Assembly: GCA_052140165.1 (NCBI GenBank)
Contig: JBKQUM010000107.1
Location: 1-55,329, forward strand
DNA: 55,329 nt
Direction of reading: 5' to 3'
DNA from: Bog-473 sp052140165
GTDB taxonomy: Bacteria > Actinomycetota > Acidimicrobiia > Acidimicrobiales > RAAP-2
Below the pieces are notes generated by a model, which was not told the origin of the DNA, made no database searches, and saw only the letters and a list, made by a program, of their open reading frames with translations. Both the position numbers and the translations under genes were made by a program. Shown here piece by piece: positions 15,562 through 23,895 of the stretch; position 1 is the first letter of the stretch, and every line of letters starts with the position of its first letter.

Positions 15562-17039
15562 CGCAGCTGGCGGGCCCAGCCGGCGACGAGCGCCACCGCC
15601 GAGAGGATCAGCACCGGGAGGTCGCCCCAGCGGTCGTAGGGGGTCATGCCGCGCCGGAGAGCGACGGTGGCCACCAGCACCTGGCGCCTGCCCAGGGTGC
15701 CGCGCTCGACCACGACACCGCGGTCGGTCACGACTGCGCTGTAGCCCGTCGGTGCGGCCTGGACGAGGTCGCGGCCGGTCTCGACGGCCTGCACCACCGC
15801 GGCCGAGATCTCCTGTGACGGCACCTGCGACGTGCTGTAGGAGGACGTGTTGGTGGGGACGGCGAGCAGCTCGGCACCGGCGCGCACCGACGAGTGGCTG
15901 CGACCGGCGTAGAAGATCTCGAAGGACACCAGGAGGCCGAGCGGCCCGGCCGGCGTGCGCATGAGCCCGGTGCCGTGCCCGGGGACGGCGTCGGTCGGCA
16001 CACCCGAGAGGTCGGCCAGGTGCGAGAAGAGGGAGCGGTAGGGCACGTACTCACCGAAGGGGACCCGGTGCACCTTCTCGAACACGCCCACGATGTGCCC
16101 GTTGGGCCCCCAGGCGACGATCTCGTTGCGGAAGGTGGTCGCCGACGCCGGCTCGGTGACGCCGGCCACGAGCGTCGCGCCGAGCTCCTCGGCGAGCTTG
16201 CCGAGCAGGGCGGCCTCGGGTGAACCGGCCAGCGGGCGGTCCAGCGCCACGACGTCCTCCGGCCAGAGCACCAACTCGGGCGGGGGGTGGGCGGAGGTGA
16301 CCCCGTAGGTCGCCGCGACCTGCGCCTCATAGACCGCGGTGGGCGACACCTGCTCCTTGCTCAGCCCCCGTCGCCCGCCGCCCTGGACCATGGCGACGCG
16401 CAGCGTGCGGACGGGGGCGCCACCGTCGGGGGCCAGCGTGCCGGCGACCGCCAGCGCGACGATGCCGCCCGTCACGACGGCCACACCGACGAGGGAGGGT
16501 CCGCCGACGCGGCGACGCCGGGCCCAGAGCCACGAGGCGAGCGTGGCGACGGCCACCCCGCCGGCCCAGACGCCCGCCGTGATCAGGAGCGGGCCGCCGA
16601 GGCGCGCCAGCTCGACCAGGGGGCCGTGCGCCTGCCCGAGGAACACCCCGCCCAGGGGGAGCCCGCCGAACGGCCAGGTCATGCGCAACGCCTCGGCCAG
16701 CGTGGACGCGCCCACGAAGGCCGGGGCACGCCCCCGCAGCGGCGGTGTCAGGGCGGCCGCCGCAGCGAAGAAGAGTGCCTCGACGACGATGAGCACCACC
16801 GCTCCGTACCAGTTGAAGGCGCGGGCCCAGGCCAGCCCGATGGCGTAGCAGCCCAGCCCGGCCAGCCATCCGGACCACAGCCGCGTGCGCAACGCCAGAC
16901 CGCCCAGGCGCCAGTAGAGCAGCCCGGCTCCGAGCGGGCCGAGGGGCCACCATCCGAAGGGCGGGATCGACAGCGCGAGGAGGACGCCGGCCGCGACCGA
17001 GGGGGCGGCCACGCGGCCCCGGCGCGGCAGGCGGTTCAC
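15552..17039 (-). CDS. lnt: Apolipoprotein N-acyltransferase-like protein with Ser at the catalytic Cys position
   Basis: A 495-residue membrane protein with about seven N-terminal helices and a C-terminal nitrilase-fold domain, as in Lnt, which N-acylates lipoproteins at the outer face of the cytoplasmic membrane. The conserved glutamate is E261 (LVLWPEDVV) and the lysine K322 (FEKVHRVPFGEYVPY). The third residue of the Glu-Lys-Cys triad is replaced: the CYE of typical Lnt reads SFE (S372) in LLVSFEIFYAG. The start is GTG 17039 in a GTGA overlap with the hemG stop; the longer open frame upstream is antisense-like sequence. Acyltransferase activity is uncertain because of the substitution. 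Confidence 0.8.
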   Translation of the reverse strand: MNRLPRRGRVAAPSVAAGVLLALSIPPFGWWPLGPLGAGLLYWRLGGLALRTRLWSGWLAGLGCYAIGLAWARAFNWYGAVVLIVVEALFFAAAAALTPPLRGRAPAFVGASTLAEALRMTWPFGGLPLGGVFLGQAHGPLVELARLGGPLLITAGVWAGGVAVATLASWLWARRRRVGGPSLVGVAVVTGGIVALAVAGTLAPDGGAPVRTLRVAMVQGGGRRGLSKEQVSPTAVYEAQVAATYGVTSAHPPPELVLWPEDVVALDRPLAGSPEAALLGKLAEELGATLVAGVTEPASATTFRNEIVAWGPNGHIVGVFEKVHRVPFGEYVPYRSLFSHLADLSGVPTDAVPGHGTGLMRTPAGPLGLLVSFEIFYAGRSHSSVRAGAELLAVPTNTSSYSTSQVPSQEISAAVVQAVETGRDLVQAAPTGYSAVVTDRGVVVERGTLGRRQVLVATVALRRGMTPYDRWGDLPVLILSAVALVAGWARQLRHS

Positions 17040-18445
17040 AAGAGGGCGCGCGCCGCCGCCCGACCGCTCGCGATGCAGGCAGGGATGCCGACCCCGTGGT
17101 ACGCGGCGCCGGCCACCGCCACACCACCGAGGCGGGCCACGGCGGCCTCCACGCCGGCCGTGCGCAGGAGGTGGTGCACGCGGTACTGCGGGAGCGCGTC
17201 GGGGCACCGCATGACGACAGCGTCCGTGGGCGTTCCGGTGACGCCCAGCAGCGCGCCGAGTTCCTCCCAGGCCCGGTCGATGGCCTCGCCGTCGCTCCAT
17301 CCGCCCGGGCGGGCGTCGTCCATGCGGCCGAGTGAGGCGCGCAGCAGCACCTCGCCGTCGCGGGCCAGGTGCTGCCACTTGCGGTCCAGGAACGTGCAGG
17401 CCGTGACCGCCCAGGGGTCGCGACCCTTGTGCGGGCTGCGGCGCGGCACGAGGAACCCCGTGCCGTAGAGGGGAGACGGGACGGCGTCGGCGCCGACGCG
17501 GAACGTCACGAGGACGACGGAGGCGTACTCAATCGTGTGGAGCAGGCCGGCCGCCTCGTCGTCGTGGGGTTGCAGCAGGGCGCCCGTCGCCGGGGCGGGG
17601 GCGGCCAGCACCACCGCGTCCGCCTCGGTCGCCCGGCCACCGGACCACACGGTCCAGCCGGCCCCCGCCCGCTCGAGCCGGTCGGCCGGCGCCGAGAGCC
17701 GGATGTCGACGCCGCGTTCCCCGAGCTTCGCCACCAGCGTCCGTACCAACGAGGCCATGCCGCCGTCGAGGGACCAGAACAGCGGCGGCCCCTCGGGGTC
17801 CGGTGCGGGGACCTCGGCTCGCAGGGCCCGCATGAGGCCGCCTCGGCGCTGGGCCGCCGCCAAGAGCGGCGGGAAGACCGCCGCGGCGGACATGTCGTCG
17901 ACCGAGCCGGCGTGGATGCCGCCGATGAGGGGGTCGACCAGCGTGTCGACGACCCGTTGCCCGAGCTTGCGCGCCACCAGCGGCCCGATGGAGCGGTCGC
18001 CGATCGGGCCGCGGACGTCGGGCCGGGGCAGGACGGCGTCGCGGGCGAGGCCGAGCTGGCCCCGGAACCCGAGCACACCGGCGCGGGCGGTGGGCCAGAG
18101 CCGGGTCGGTATCCCGAGCGCGAGCCCCTCGGGCAACGCGCGCAGGCGTCCCCGGGCCCACACCGACGCGCCCCGCCCCGCGATCGGGACGAGCACGTCG
18201 GCGAGCCCGAGCTCGTGGCACAGGTCGACCGCCTCGGGGCGCCGGCCGAGGAAACCGTCGGGGCCCATGTCGACGGCACGCCCACCGAAGTCGTCGCTGC
18301 GCAGCGCGCCGCCGAGGCGCGCCGACGACTCGAGCACCACGACCGCGGGCGCGTCAGCGCGGCGCTCGGCGCCGCCGGTCAGCTCCCAGGCCGCGGTCAG
18401 GCCGCTGATGCCTCCGCCGACGACGACCACCCGCCCGGGCGCCAC
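17036..18445 (-). CDS. hemG: Protoporphyrinogen/coproporphyrinogen III oxidase, FAD-dependent
   Basis: A 469-residue flavoprotein of the HemY/CgoX family (the hemG label is used loosely for this type). The FAD-binding GxGxxG is at the N-terminus (RVVVVGGGISGLTAAWEL), with VDMGPDGFLGRRPEA and PLIGGIHAGSVDDMSA farther on. The C-terminal FAD contact segment is GVAVAGAAYHGVGIPACI. In Actinomycetota this enzyme normally oxidises coproporphyrinogen III to coproporphyrin III in the coproporphyrin-dependent heme route. The GTG start at 18445 lies one base after the hemH stop. Downstream it overlaps lnt. Confidence 0.9.
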   Translation of the reverse strand: MAPGRVVVVGGGISGLTAAWELTGGAERRADAPAVVVLESSARLGGALRSDDFGGRAVDMGPDGFLGRRPEAVDLCHELGLADVLVPIAGRGASVWARGRLRALPEGLALGIPTRLWPTARAGVLGFRGQLGLARDAVLPRPDVRGPIGDRSIGPLVARKLGQRVVDTLVDPLIGGIHAGSVDDMSAAAVFPPLLAAAQRRGGLMRALRAEVPAPDPEGPPLFWSLDGGMASLVRTLVAKLGERGVDIRLSAPADRLERAGAGWTVWSGGRATEADAVVLAAPAPATGALLQPHDDEAAGLLHTIEYASVVLVTFRVGADAVPSPLYGTGFLVPRRSPHKGRDPWAVTACTFLDRKWQHLARDGEVLLRASLGRMDDARPGGWSDGEAIDRAWEELGALLGVTGTPTDAVVMRCPDALPQYRVHHLLRTAGVEAAVARLGGVAVAGAAYHGVGIPACIASGRAAARALL

Positions 18446-18446
18446 G

Positions 18447-19349
18447 TCAGGGCGCCTCGTCGGCCGCGATGATGACGTCGGCCAGCACGGAGACGAACGC
18501 GGGGTCGTCGTTGAGCGAGGCGGTGCGCGCGAAGCCGACGCCGCACTCCGACGCGACGGTCGCCACTTCCACGTCGAGGTCGTAGAGCACCTCGAGGTGG
18601 TCCGCCACGAAGCCGATCGGGCACACGACGACGGCATCGGTGCCGCCGTCGCCGGCGAGGCGACGCACCTCGTCGCGCACGTCGGGACCGAGCCACGGAT
18701 CAGTGGTGCGCCCCGCGCTCTGCCATGCCACGAGCCATTCCCCGAGCCCGGCGGCCTCGGCGACCAGCCGGGCGGACTCGGCGAGCTGCTCGGGGTAGGT
18801 GTCGCCGGACTGGCGGATGCGGGCGGGGAGCGAGTGCGCCGTGAAGATCACACGGCGGCGCCCCTGCAGCGTGCCGAGCGCGGCGGTGACGCGCGCCGCC
18901 AGGAGCGCGACGAGCGCCGGCTCGGCGTACCAGGGGCCGACGGGGACGAAGGGTGTACCGGCGAGCGCGCCGGCGGCGCGGTCGAGGTACTCCTGCGAGC
19001 CCATGGAGGACGCGTGCGGAGTCAGGACGAGGCCCACGACCTTCTCCAGCCCCGCCGCCGCCAGCGTGGCGGCGGCATCCTCGATCAGCGGGTCGGTGTG
19101 CTTGGCCCCGAACACCACCAGGTACCGCCCGGGCGAGCGCGTCTGGAGCTCGGTCCGTACCGCGTCGACCTGGGCCCGGGTGCGTTCGGCCAGTGGCGAC
19201 ACGCCGCCGATGGCGCGGTAGCGGCTCTCGAGCTCGGCGAGCTGCTCGGGCTCGGGCGGGTGACCACGGCGGATGCGCGTGTAGAAGGGGAGGATCTCCT
19301 CCGGGCTCGCCGGCGTGCCGTGCGCCATGAGGAGCACGCCGGAGGTCAT
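18447..19349 (-). CDS. hemH: Ferrochelatase (coproporphyrin type likely)
   Basis: A 300-residue ferrochelatase, which inserts Fe2+ into the porphyrin ring. Visible family motifs are VLLMAHGTP at the start, the metal-site histidine in IFTAHSLPARI, and the acidic CPIGFVADHLEVLYDLDVE, whose glutamate is the partner in the active site. Actinobacterial enzymes of this kind normally act on coproporphyrin III (CpfC). No [2Fe-2S] extension is apparent. The ATG is in an ATGA overlap with the hemE stop. Confidence 0.92.
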   Translation of the reverse strand: MTSGVLLMAHGTPASPEEILPFYTRIRRGHPPEPEQLAELESRYRAIGGVSPLAERTRAQVDAVRTELQTRSPGRYLVVFGAKHTDPLIEDAAATLAAAGLEKVVGLVLTPHASSMGSQEYLDRAAGALAGTPFVPVGPWYAEPALVALLAARVTAALGTLQGRRRVIFTAHSLPARIRQSGDTYPEQLAESARLVAEAAGLGEWLVAWQSAGRTTDPWLGPDVRDEVRRLAGDGGTDAVVVCPIGFVADHLEVLYDLDVEVATVASECGVGFARTASLNDDPAFVSVLADVIIAADEAP

Positions 19350-20404
19350 GTGCGGTCGGTCTCCGCGTGCACGAGCTCGACGACCGCGGTCAGGATGGCT
19401 GGATCCGTCTCGGGCAGGACGCCATGGCCGAGGTTGAAGACGTGGCCGGTGCCGGTCCCGTCAGCGCCACGCTCGAGCACGACACGCGTCGCCTCCTCGA
19501 CGACGGGCCAGGGCGCGAGGCACAGCGCCGGGTCGAGATTGCCCTGCAGCGCATGGCCCGCGCCGACGCGCCGACGTGCCTCGTCCAGCGGGACGCGCCA
19601 GTCGACGCCGACCACGTCGGAACCCGCCGTCGCCATCAGCCCGAGCAGCTCGCCCGTGCCGACGCCGAAGAGGATCGTCGGCACGGCGAGGTCGGCGACC
19701 GCGTCGAACACGGCGCGGGTCGCCGGCAGGGCGAAGCGCGCGTACTCGTCCGGGGAGAGCGACCCGGCCCAGCTGTCGAAGAGCTGCACCGCCTGGGCAC
19801 CGGCGGCGACCTGGGCGCGCAACGAAGCCACCGCCATGGCGGTCAGACGTCCCGTGAGGTCCGCCCACAGGGCCGGTGCGCCGTGCATCAGCGCCTTCAC
19901 CTTGGCGAAGGTGCGCGACGGGCCACCTTCGACGATGTAGCTGGCCACGGTGAACGGCGCGCCGGCGAACCCGATCAGAGCGACCCCCGATCCGGCCAGC
20001 TCCCGGGCCACGAGGCGGGCGGTCTCCGCGACATAGGGCGCGTCGGTCTCGGGCTCGAACGGTCGCAGGCGGGCGAGGTCGGCGTCGCTCCGGAACGGAT
20101 CGGCCACCACGGGCCCCCGGCCCGGTTCGATCTCGACGCCGAAGCCGATGGCGTGCAGCGGCACCACGATGTCCGAGAACAGGATCGCGGCGTCGACGCC
20201 GTAGCGGCGCACCGGCTGCAGGGTCAGCTCGGCGGAGAGCGAGGCGTCGGCGATGGCCGCCAGGATGGACCCGTCTCCGCGCGCCGCCCTGTATTCGGGC
20301 AGCGCGCGCCCGGCCTGGCGCATGAACCAGACCGGCGTCCTCGTGACCGGCTCCCGCACACAGGCACGCTCGAGGTTCGTGCGGGCCTCTGCCGCCGGGC
20401 TCAC
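19346..20404 (-). CDS. hemE: Uroporphyrinogen decarboxylase
   Basis: A 352-residue HemE, which converts uroporphyrinogen III to coproporphyrinogen III in the cytoplasm. The signature PVWFMRQAGRALPEYR is near residues 24-39, with the substrate-binding Arg; FSDIVVPLHAIG, GFAGAPFTVASYIVEGG and FNLGHGVLPETDP follow. It starts with GTG at 20404 in a GTGA overlap with the YbjQ-family gene, so the heme genes appear to be translated from a message that begins with that small gene. No separate promoter is visible between them. Confidence 0.95.
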   Translation of the reverse strand: MSPAAEARTNLERACVREPVTRTPVWFMRQAGRALPEYRAARGDGSILAAIADASLSAELTLQPVRRYGVDAAILFSDIVVPLHAIGFGVEIEPGRGPVVADPFRSDADLARLRPFEPETDAPYVAETARLVARELAGSGVALIGFAGAPFTVASYIVEGGPSRTFAKVKALMHGAPALWADLTGRLTAMAVASLRAQVAAGAQAVQLFDSWAGSLSPDEYARFALPATRAVFDAVADLAVPTILFGVGTGELLGLMATAGSDVVGVDWRVPLDEARRRVGAGHALQGNLDPALCLAPWPVVEEATRVVLERGADGTGTGHVFNLGHGVLPETDPAILTAVVELVHAETDRT

Positions 20405-20724
20405 CCGAGAGGCTCTATGACGACGGCCGTGCCGTAGGCGCAGATCTCCGTCCAGTTCCCGCCCATCTCCGAGGTGTCGAACCGCATGGCCACCACGGCG
20501 TTGCCGCCGCGGGCCTCGGCCTCGGCCACCATCCGGTTGACGACGTCCTCCCGGCTGAGCTGCAGGTTCTTGGTCATGCCCTTGAGCTCGCCCCCGGCCA
20601 GCGACTTGAAGGCCGCGCCGAACTGGGAGCCGACGTTGCGGGAGCGGACCGTCAGGCCGAAGACCTCACCGAGCACCGAGGTCACCTTGTAGCCGGGCAC
20701 GTCGTTCATGGTCGAGATCAGCAT
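20401..20724 (-). CDS. YbjQ/UPF0145 family protein
   Basis: A 107-residue YbjQ-family protein (heavy-metal-binding-like fold, oligomeric, function unresolved). Typical features are VPGYKVTSVLGEVFGLTVRS and GGNAVVAMRFDTSEMG. The open frame begins at 20763, but AAAGGA lies five bases before the ATG at 20724, and family homology starts there. It is the first gene of the ybjQ-hemE-hemH-hemG-lnt unit and overlaps hemE by GTGA. Confidence 0.85.
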   Translation of the reverse strand: MLISTMNDVPGYKVTSVLGEVFGLTVRSRNVGSQFGAAFKSLAGGELKGMTKNLQLSREDVVNRMVAEAEARGGNAVVAMRFDTSEMGGNWTEICAYGTAVVIEPLG

Positions 20725-20836
20725 GGCCATCCTTTCGGTCCGGCTCATCGTAGGCGTCACCACCCCGGCCGCCGAGGCGACACGAGGCGTCTAAACTGAA
20801 CTGTTTCCCCGTGGGCCAGGGGTAGAAAGGGGAGAG
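20725..20836. promoter_or_regulatory. Divergent promoter region between the ybjQ-hem unit and the HelD-like gene
   Basis: This 112-base gap must start both the minus-strand heme unit and the plus-strand ATPase gene. Minus strand: TACGAT, about 25 bases upstream of the ybjQ start, could be a -10. Plus strand: TAAACT near 20792 could be a -10, followed by GAAAGGGGAGAG immediately before the GTG start at 20837. No clear -35 boxes were found. Confidence 0.35.
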
Positions 20837-23203
20837 GTGCCCGAACATCCCGATCTGCAGGATGAGCAGCAGTACCTCAACCGTGCCTACGAGGGACTGG
20901 AGTTCATGCGGGGTGAGGCGCGCCAGATGCTCCAGGGTGTCCTGGACCTCGGCCGGGGCGGCACCTTCCAGTCGAGGACCGAGCGGGACATCGTGGTCCG
21001 CACCAGCCTGGCCCGGCTGGAGCAGCTCGACATCGGGGATCAGGCCCTCTACTTCGGGCGCATCGACCGGCTGCCCGAGCCCGACGAGGACGGCGAGGAC
21101 GCCAGCCCGGCACTGGGCGAGTCGTTCCACATCGGCCGCCTGGCGGTCTCGGGCCCCGACCACGAGCCGTTGGTGGTCGACTGGCGCGCCCCGGTGGCCG
21201 AGCCGTTCTACCGGGCGACGGGGCTGGACCCGCAGGGGCTGGCACGGCGGCGGCACCTGGCCGTCCGGGGCCGGACCGTGCTCGGGTTGGAGGACGAGTA
21301 CTTCGTCGACCCGGACGGGCGCGCCCCCACCACCACGGCCCCGGGTGCCGATGGCAGCCCGACCGGGAATGCCGGTGGCGAGCGGCTCCTCTCCGACGGG
21401 ATCGTCCTGGGCGGCCCGGGCGCGCTGCTCTCGGCGCTCGGCCAGGCCCGGACCGGCCACATGGGCGACATCATCGGCACCATCCAGCGCGAGCAGGACG
21501 AGATCATCCGCTCGCCGTTGGCCGGCGTGCTCGTCGTCCAGGGCGGCCCGGGGACGGGCAAGACGGCCGTGGCGCTGCACCGCGCCGCGTACCTGCTCTA
21601 CACCCACCGCTTCCCCCTTGAGCGTCAGGGCGTGCTGGTCGTCGGGCCCAACCCGCTGTTCCTGCGCTACATCGAGCAGGTGCTCCCTTCGCTCGGGGAG
21701 ACGGGGGTGAGCCTGTCGACGGTGGCCGGCCTCGTGCCCGAGGTGCGGGTCCGGGGCGTCGACGCCGCCGCCGTCGCCAAGCTCAAGGGCGACGAGCGGA
21801 TGGTCAAGGCGTTGGCGCGGGCCGTGCGCACCCGCCAGCGACCCCTCCAACGCGACGCCGAGATCCCCTTCGGCGTGGGGGTGCTACGCCTCCGCGCCGG
21901 GACGACCGAGGACATCGTGGCCGTGGCGCGGCGACGGCCCGGCACCCACAACGCGCGGCGCCGCTTCGTCGAGGCGCAGGTGCTGCGCGCTCTCTCCGAC
22001 GAGTACCGGTCCCGGCTGAGCCGCGGTGGGACCGACATGGTGAACGAGGCGCCGACCCAGGAGGAGCAGGCCGACCTGGCGCAGCGGTTGCGCCGCGTGC
22101 CCGAGGTGGCCGAAGCGCTCGATCGGATGTGGCCCCGCCTCTCGCCGCACGAGTTCCTCCACGACCTCTTCGGTGCCCGGGCCCTGCTGACGGCGGCGGG
22201 CAAGGGGGTCCTCAGCCCGGCGGAGGTGCAGCGGCTGTACCGGCCCCGCAGTGCCTCGCTCGACACGGTGCACTGGACGGTGGCGGACACCGCACTGATC
22301 GACGAGGCCCGCACCCTGCTCGGCCCGCGGCGGGCCGGGAGGACCAACCGTGCGCGGGCGCAGAGGAGCGAGGAGGCCTCGTCGCAGGACGTCGCGTTCT
22401 GGCCCCAGGGGCTGGCGACATCGCCGGTGCCCGTCACGGGACCGGCGAGCGGCTCCGACGACGAGATCCGCTCCTTCGGCCACATCGTCGTCGACGAGGT
22501 GCAGGACCTCTCCCCGATGCAGCTGCGCATGCTGGCACGCCGCTCGCTCTCGGGTTCCATGACGGTCGTGGGCGACATTGCGCAGGCGACCGGCCCGTGG
22601 GCCCCCCAGGGATGGGACGACGTCACGCGCCACCTGAGCCCGCAGCGCCCGCCCCGCCTGGTGGAGCTGACCGTGAGCTACCGCACCCCGTCCGAGGTCG
22701 TGGCGCTGGCCTCGCGGGTCCTGGCCGTGGCGGCGCCGACGATCAGGCCGCCGCGCCCGGTCCGCCAGGCGGGAGCGACGCCGCGGATCGTCCAGACCAC
22801 CCGTGCCGGGTTGGCCGCCACCGTGGCCGACGTCGCCCGGGAGGAGACGGTGGCGATGGCCCCCGGACGCGTGGCCGTGCTCGGACCCGCGGTCATGCTC
22901 CCCGAGCTGGCCCGGGCGCTCGCCGAGGCCGGCCTCGACCCCGTCGACCCCCGCGACCCGGGAGGCGAGGGTCTGGCCGCCGGGCTGGTCGTGCTCCCGG
23001 CCGACGAGACCAACGGCCTCGAGTTCGACTCGGTGATCGTGGTGGAGCCGTCGCTGGTCGCCGCGGTGGGCGACGAGCCGGCGGGCGAGGGGCCTCCGGT
23101 GGCCACCACGCGGGGACTGCGGACTCTCTACGTCGCGCTCACCAGACCGACGAAGCGCCTGGCGGTCGTGCACGCCGACCCGCTGCCGGTCGAACTGCGC
23201 TGA
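20837..23203 (+). CDS. helD: HelD/HelR-like RNA polymerase-associated ATPase (UvrD-like superfamily 1)
   Basis: A 788-residue superfamily 1 ATPase in the HelD group, which in Gram-positive bacteria strips stalled RNA polymerase from DNA; some actinobacterial members (HelR) are linked to rifamycin tolerance. It has the typical N-terminal helical arm (YLNRAYEGLEFMRGEARQML) and the VDWRAPVAEPFYRA segment. Walker A is GGPGTGKT at 236-243, Walker B is IVVDEVQDLSP near 550, and VVGDIAQATG and LYVALTRPTKRL complete the set. The GTG start follows a strong purine-rich site. It is transcribed alone, divergent from the heme unit. Confidence 0.85.
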   Translation: MPEHPDLQDEQQYLNRAYEGLEFMRGEARQMLQGVLDLGRGGTFQSRTERDIVVRTSLARLEQLDIGDQALYFGRIDRLPEPDEDGEDASPALGESFHIGRLAVSGPDHEPLVVDWRAPVAEPFYRATGLDPQGLARRRHLAVRGRTVLGLEDEYFVDPDGRAPTTTAPGADGSPTGNAGGERLLSDGIVLGGPGALLSALGQARTGHMGDIIGTIQREQDEIIRSPLAGVLVVQGGPGTGKTAVALHRAAYLLYTHRFPLERQGVLVVGPNPLFLRYIEQVLPSLGETGVSLSTVAGLVPEVRVRGVDAAAVAKLKGDERMVKALARAVRTRQRPLQRDAEIPFGVGVLRLRAGTTEDIVAVARRRPGTHNARRRFVEAQVLRALSDEYRSRLSRGGTDMVNEAPTQEEQADLAQRLRRVPEVAEALDRMWPRLSPHEFLHDLFGARALLTAAGKGVLSPAEVQRLYRPRSASLDTVHWTVADTALIDEARTLLGPRRAGRTNRARAQRSEEASSQDVAFWPQGLATSPVPVTGPASGSDDEIRSFGHIVVDEVQDLSPMQLRMLARRSLSGSMTVVGDIAQATGPWAPQGWDDVTRHLSPQRPPRLVELTVSYRTPSEVVALASRVLAVAAPTIRPPRPVRQAGATPRIVQTTRAGLAATVADVAREETVAMAPGRVAVLGPAVMLPELARALAEAGLDPVDPRDPGGEGLAAGLVVLPADETNGLEFDSVIVVEPSLVAAVGDEPAGEGPPVATTRGLRTLYVALTRPTKRLAVVHADPLPVELR

Positions 23204-23252
23204 CCTGGGGGTTCTGCCGCTCCACGTGGGCCGCGTCGCCGCGACCTCTTAG

Positions 23253-23291
23253 TTGGCGCTTCGCGCACCCGTTCGACTAGAAATTGCCCTG
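23253..23291 (+). promoter_or_regulatory. Probable promoter of ctaE-qcrCAB giving a leaderless mRNA
   Basis: TTGGCG (23253-23258) and TAGAAA (23278-23283) are spaced 19 bases apart. The GTG of ctaE is eight bases past the second box, so transcription would begin at or next to the start codon. No Shine-Dalgarno sequence lies upstream of the GTG, which supports the leaderless reading. The -10 match is imperfect and the spacing slightly long. Confidence 0.45.
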
Positions 23292-23893
23292 TGACCCAGG
23301 CTGTCTCGGCGGAGATCCCCGTGCCACAGGGGAAGATCGTCCACGACCGGCCCCCGATGCTGGCCATCGGCGTCATGATCTGGCTCGGCTCCGAGCTGAT
23401 GTTCTTCAGTGGGCTCTTCGCGGCGTTCTTCACCATCCGCGCCAACACCGTCGGGCCGTGGCCTCCCGCCGGTACCCAGCTCGACGTCGTACGGGCCGGC
23501 ATCTTCACCCTGGTGCTCGTGTCCTCGAGCTTCACCATGCAGCGTGCCGTCTACCAGGCCGAGTGGCGCAAGCGGCGGTCGGCCCGCATCTGGATCGTGT
23601 GCACGATCCTCCTCGGGATCGCGTTCCTCGGGAACCAGGCCTACGAGTGGCTGTTCAGCCCGACCCGCTGGTACACGAACTCGTACGGGTCGCTCTTCTA
23701 CATCATGTCGGGCCTCCACGGCCTCCACGTCTTCATCGGCCTGGTCGCCATGGTCTTCCTCCTGGGCCGCATGCGCGGCGACGTCGGGGGCGACCCCGGT
23801 GAGCTCTCCGCGATCCAAGGCGTCTCCTACTACTGGCACTTCGTCGACATCGTCTGGGTCGGGCTCTACAGTTGCCTGTTCCTGCTCAAGTAG
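23291..23893 (+). CDS. ctaE: Cytochrome c oxidase subunit III
   Basis: A 200-residue CtaE with five membrane helices, the short actinobacterial form of subunit III of the aa3-type oxidase. Characteristic segments are IGVMIWLGSELMFFSGLFAA, GNQAYEW, SGLHGLHVFIGL and SYYWHFVDIVWVGLY. It starts at GTG 23291. qcrC follows two bases after the stop, the usual ctaE-qcrC-qcrA-qcrB arrangement that encodes part of the cytochrome bcc-aa3 supercomplex. The partner subunits CtaC, CtaD and CtaF are about 15 kb away. Confidence 0.95.
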   Translation: MTQAVSAEIPVPQGKIVHDRPPMLAIGVMIWLGSELMFFSGLFAAFFTIRANTVGPWPPAGTQLDVVRAGIFTLVLVSSSFTMQRAVYQAEWRKRRSARIWIVCTILLGIAFLGNQAYEWLFSPTRWYTNSYGSLFYIMSGLHGLHVFIGLVAMVFLLGRMRGDVGGDPGELSAIQGVSYYWHFVDIVWVGLYSCLFLLK

Positions 23894-23895
23894 GC

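Noticed and set aside
20780..20836. Rifamycin-associated element upstream of the HelD-like gene
   Set aside because: I looked for the long inverted repeat typical of HelR promoters and did not see one.
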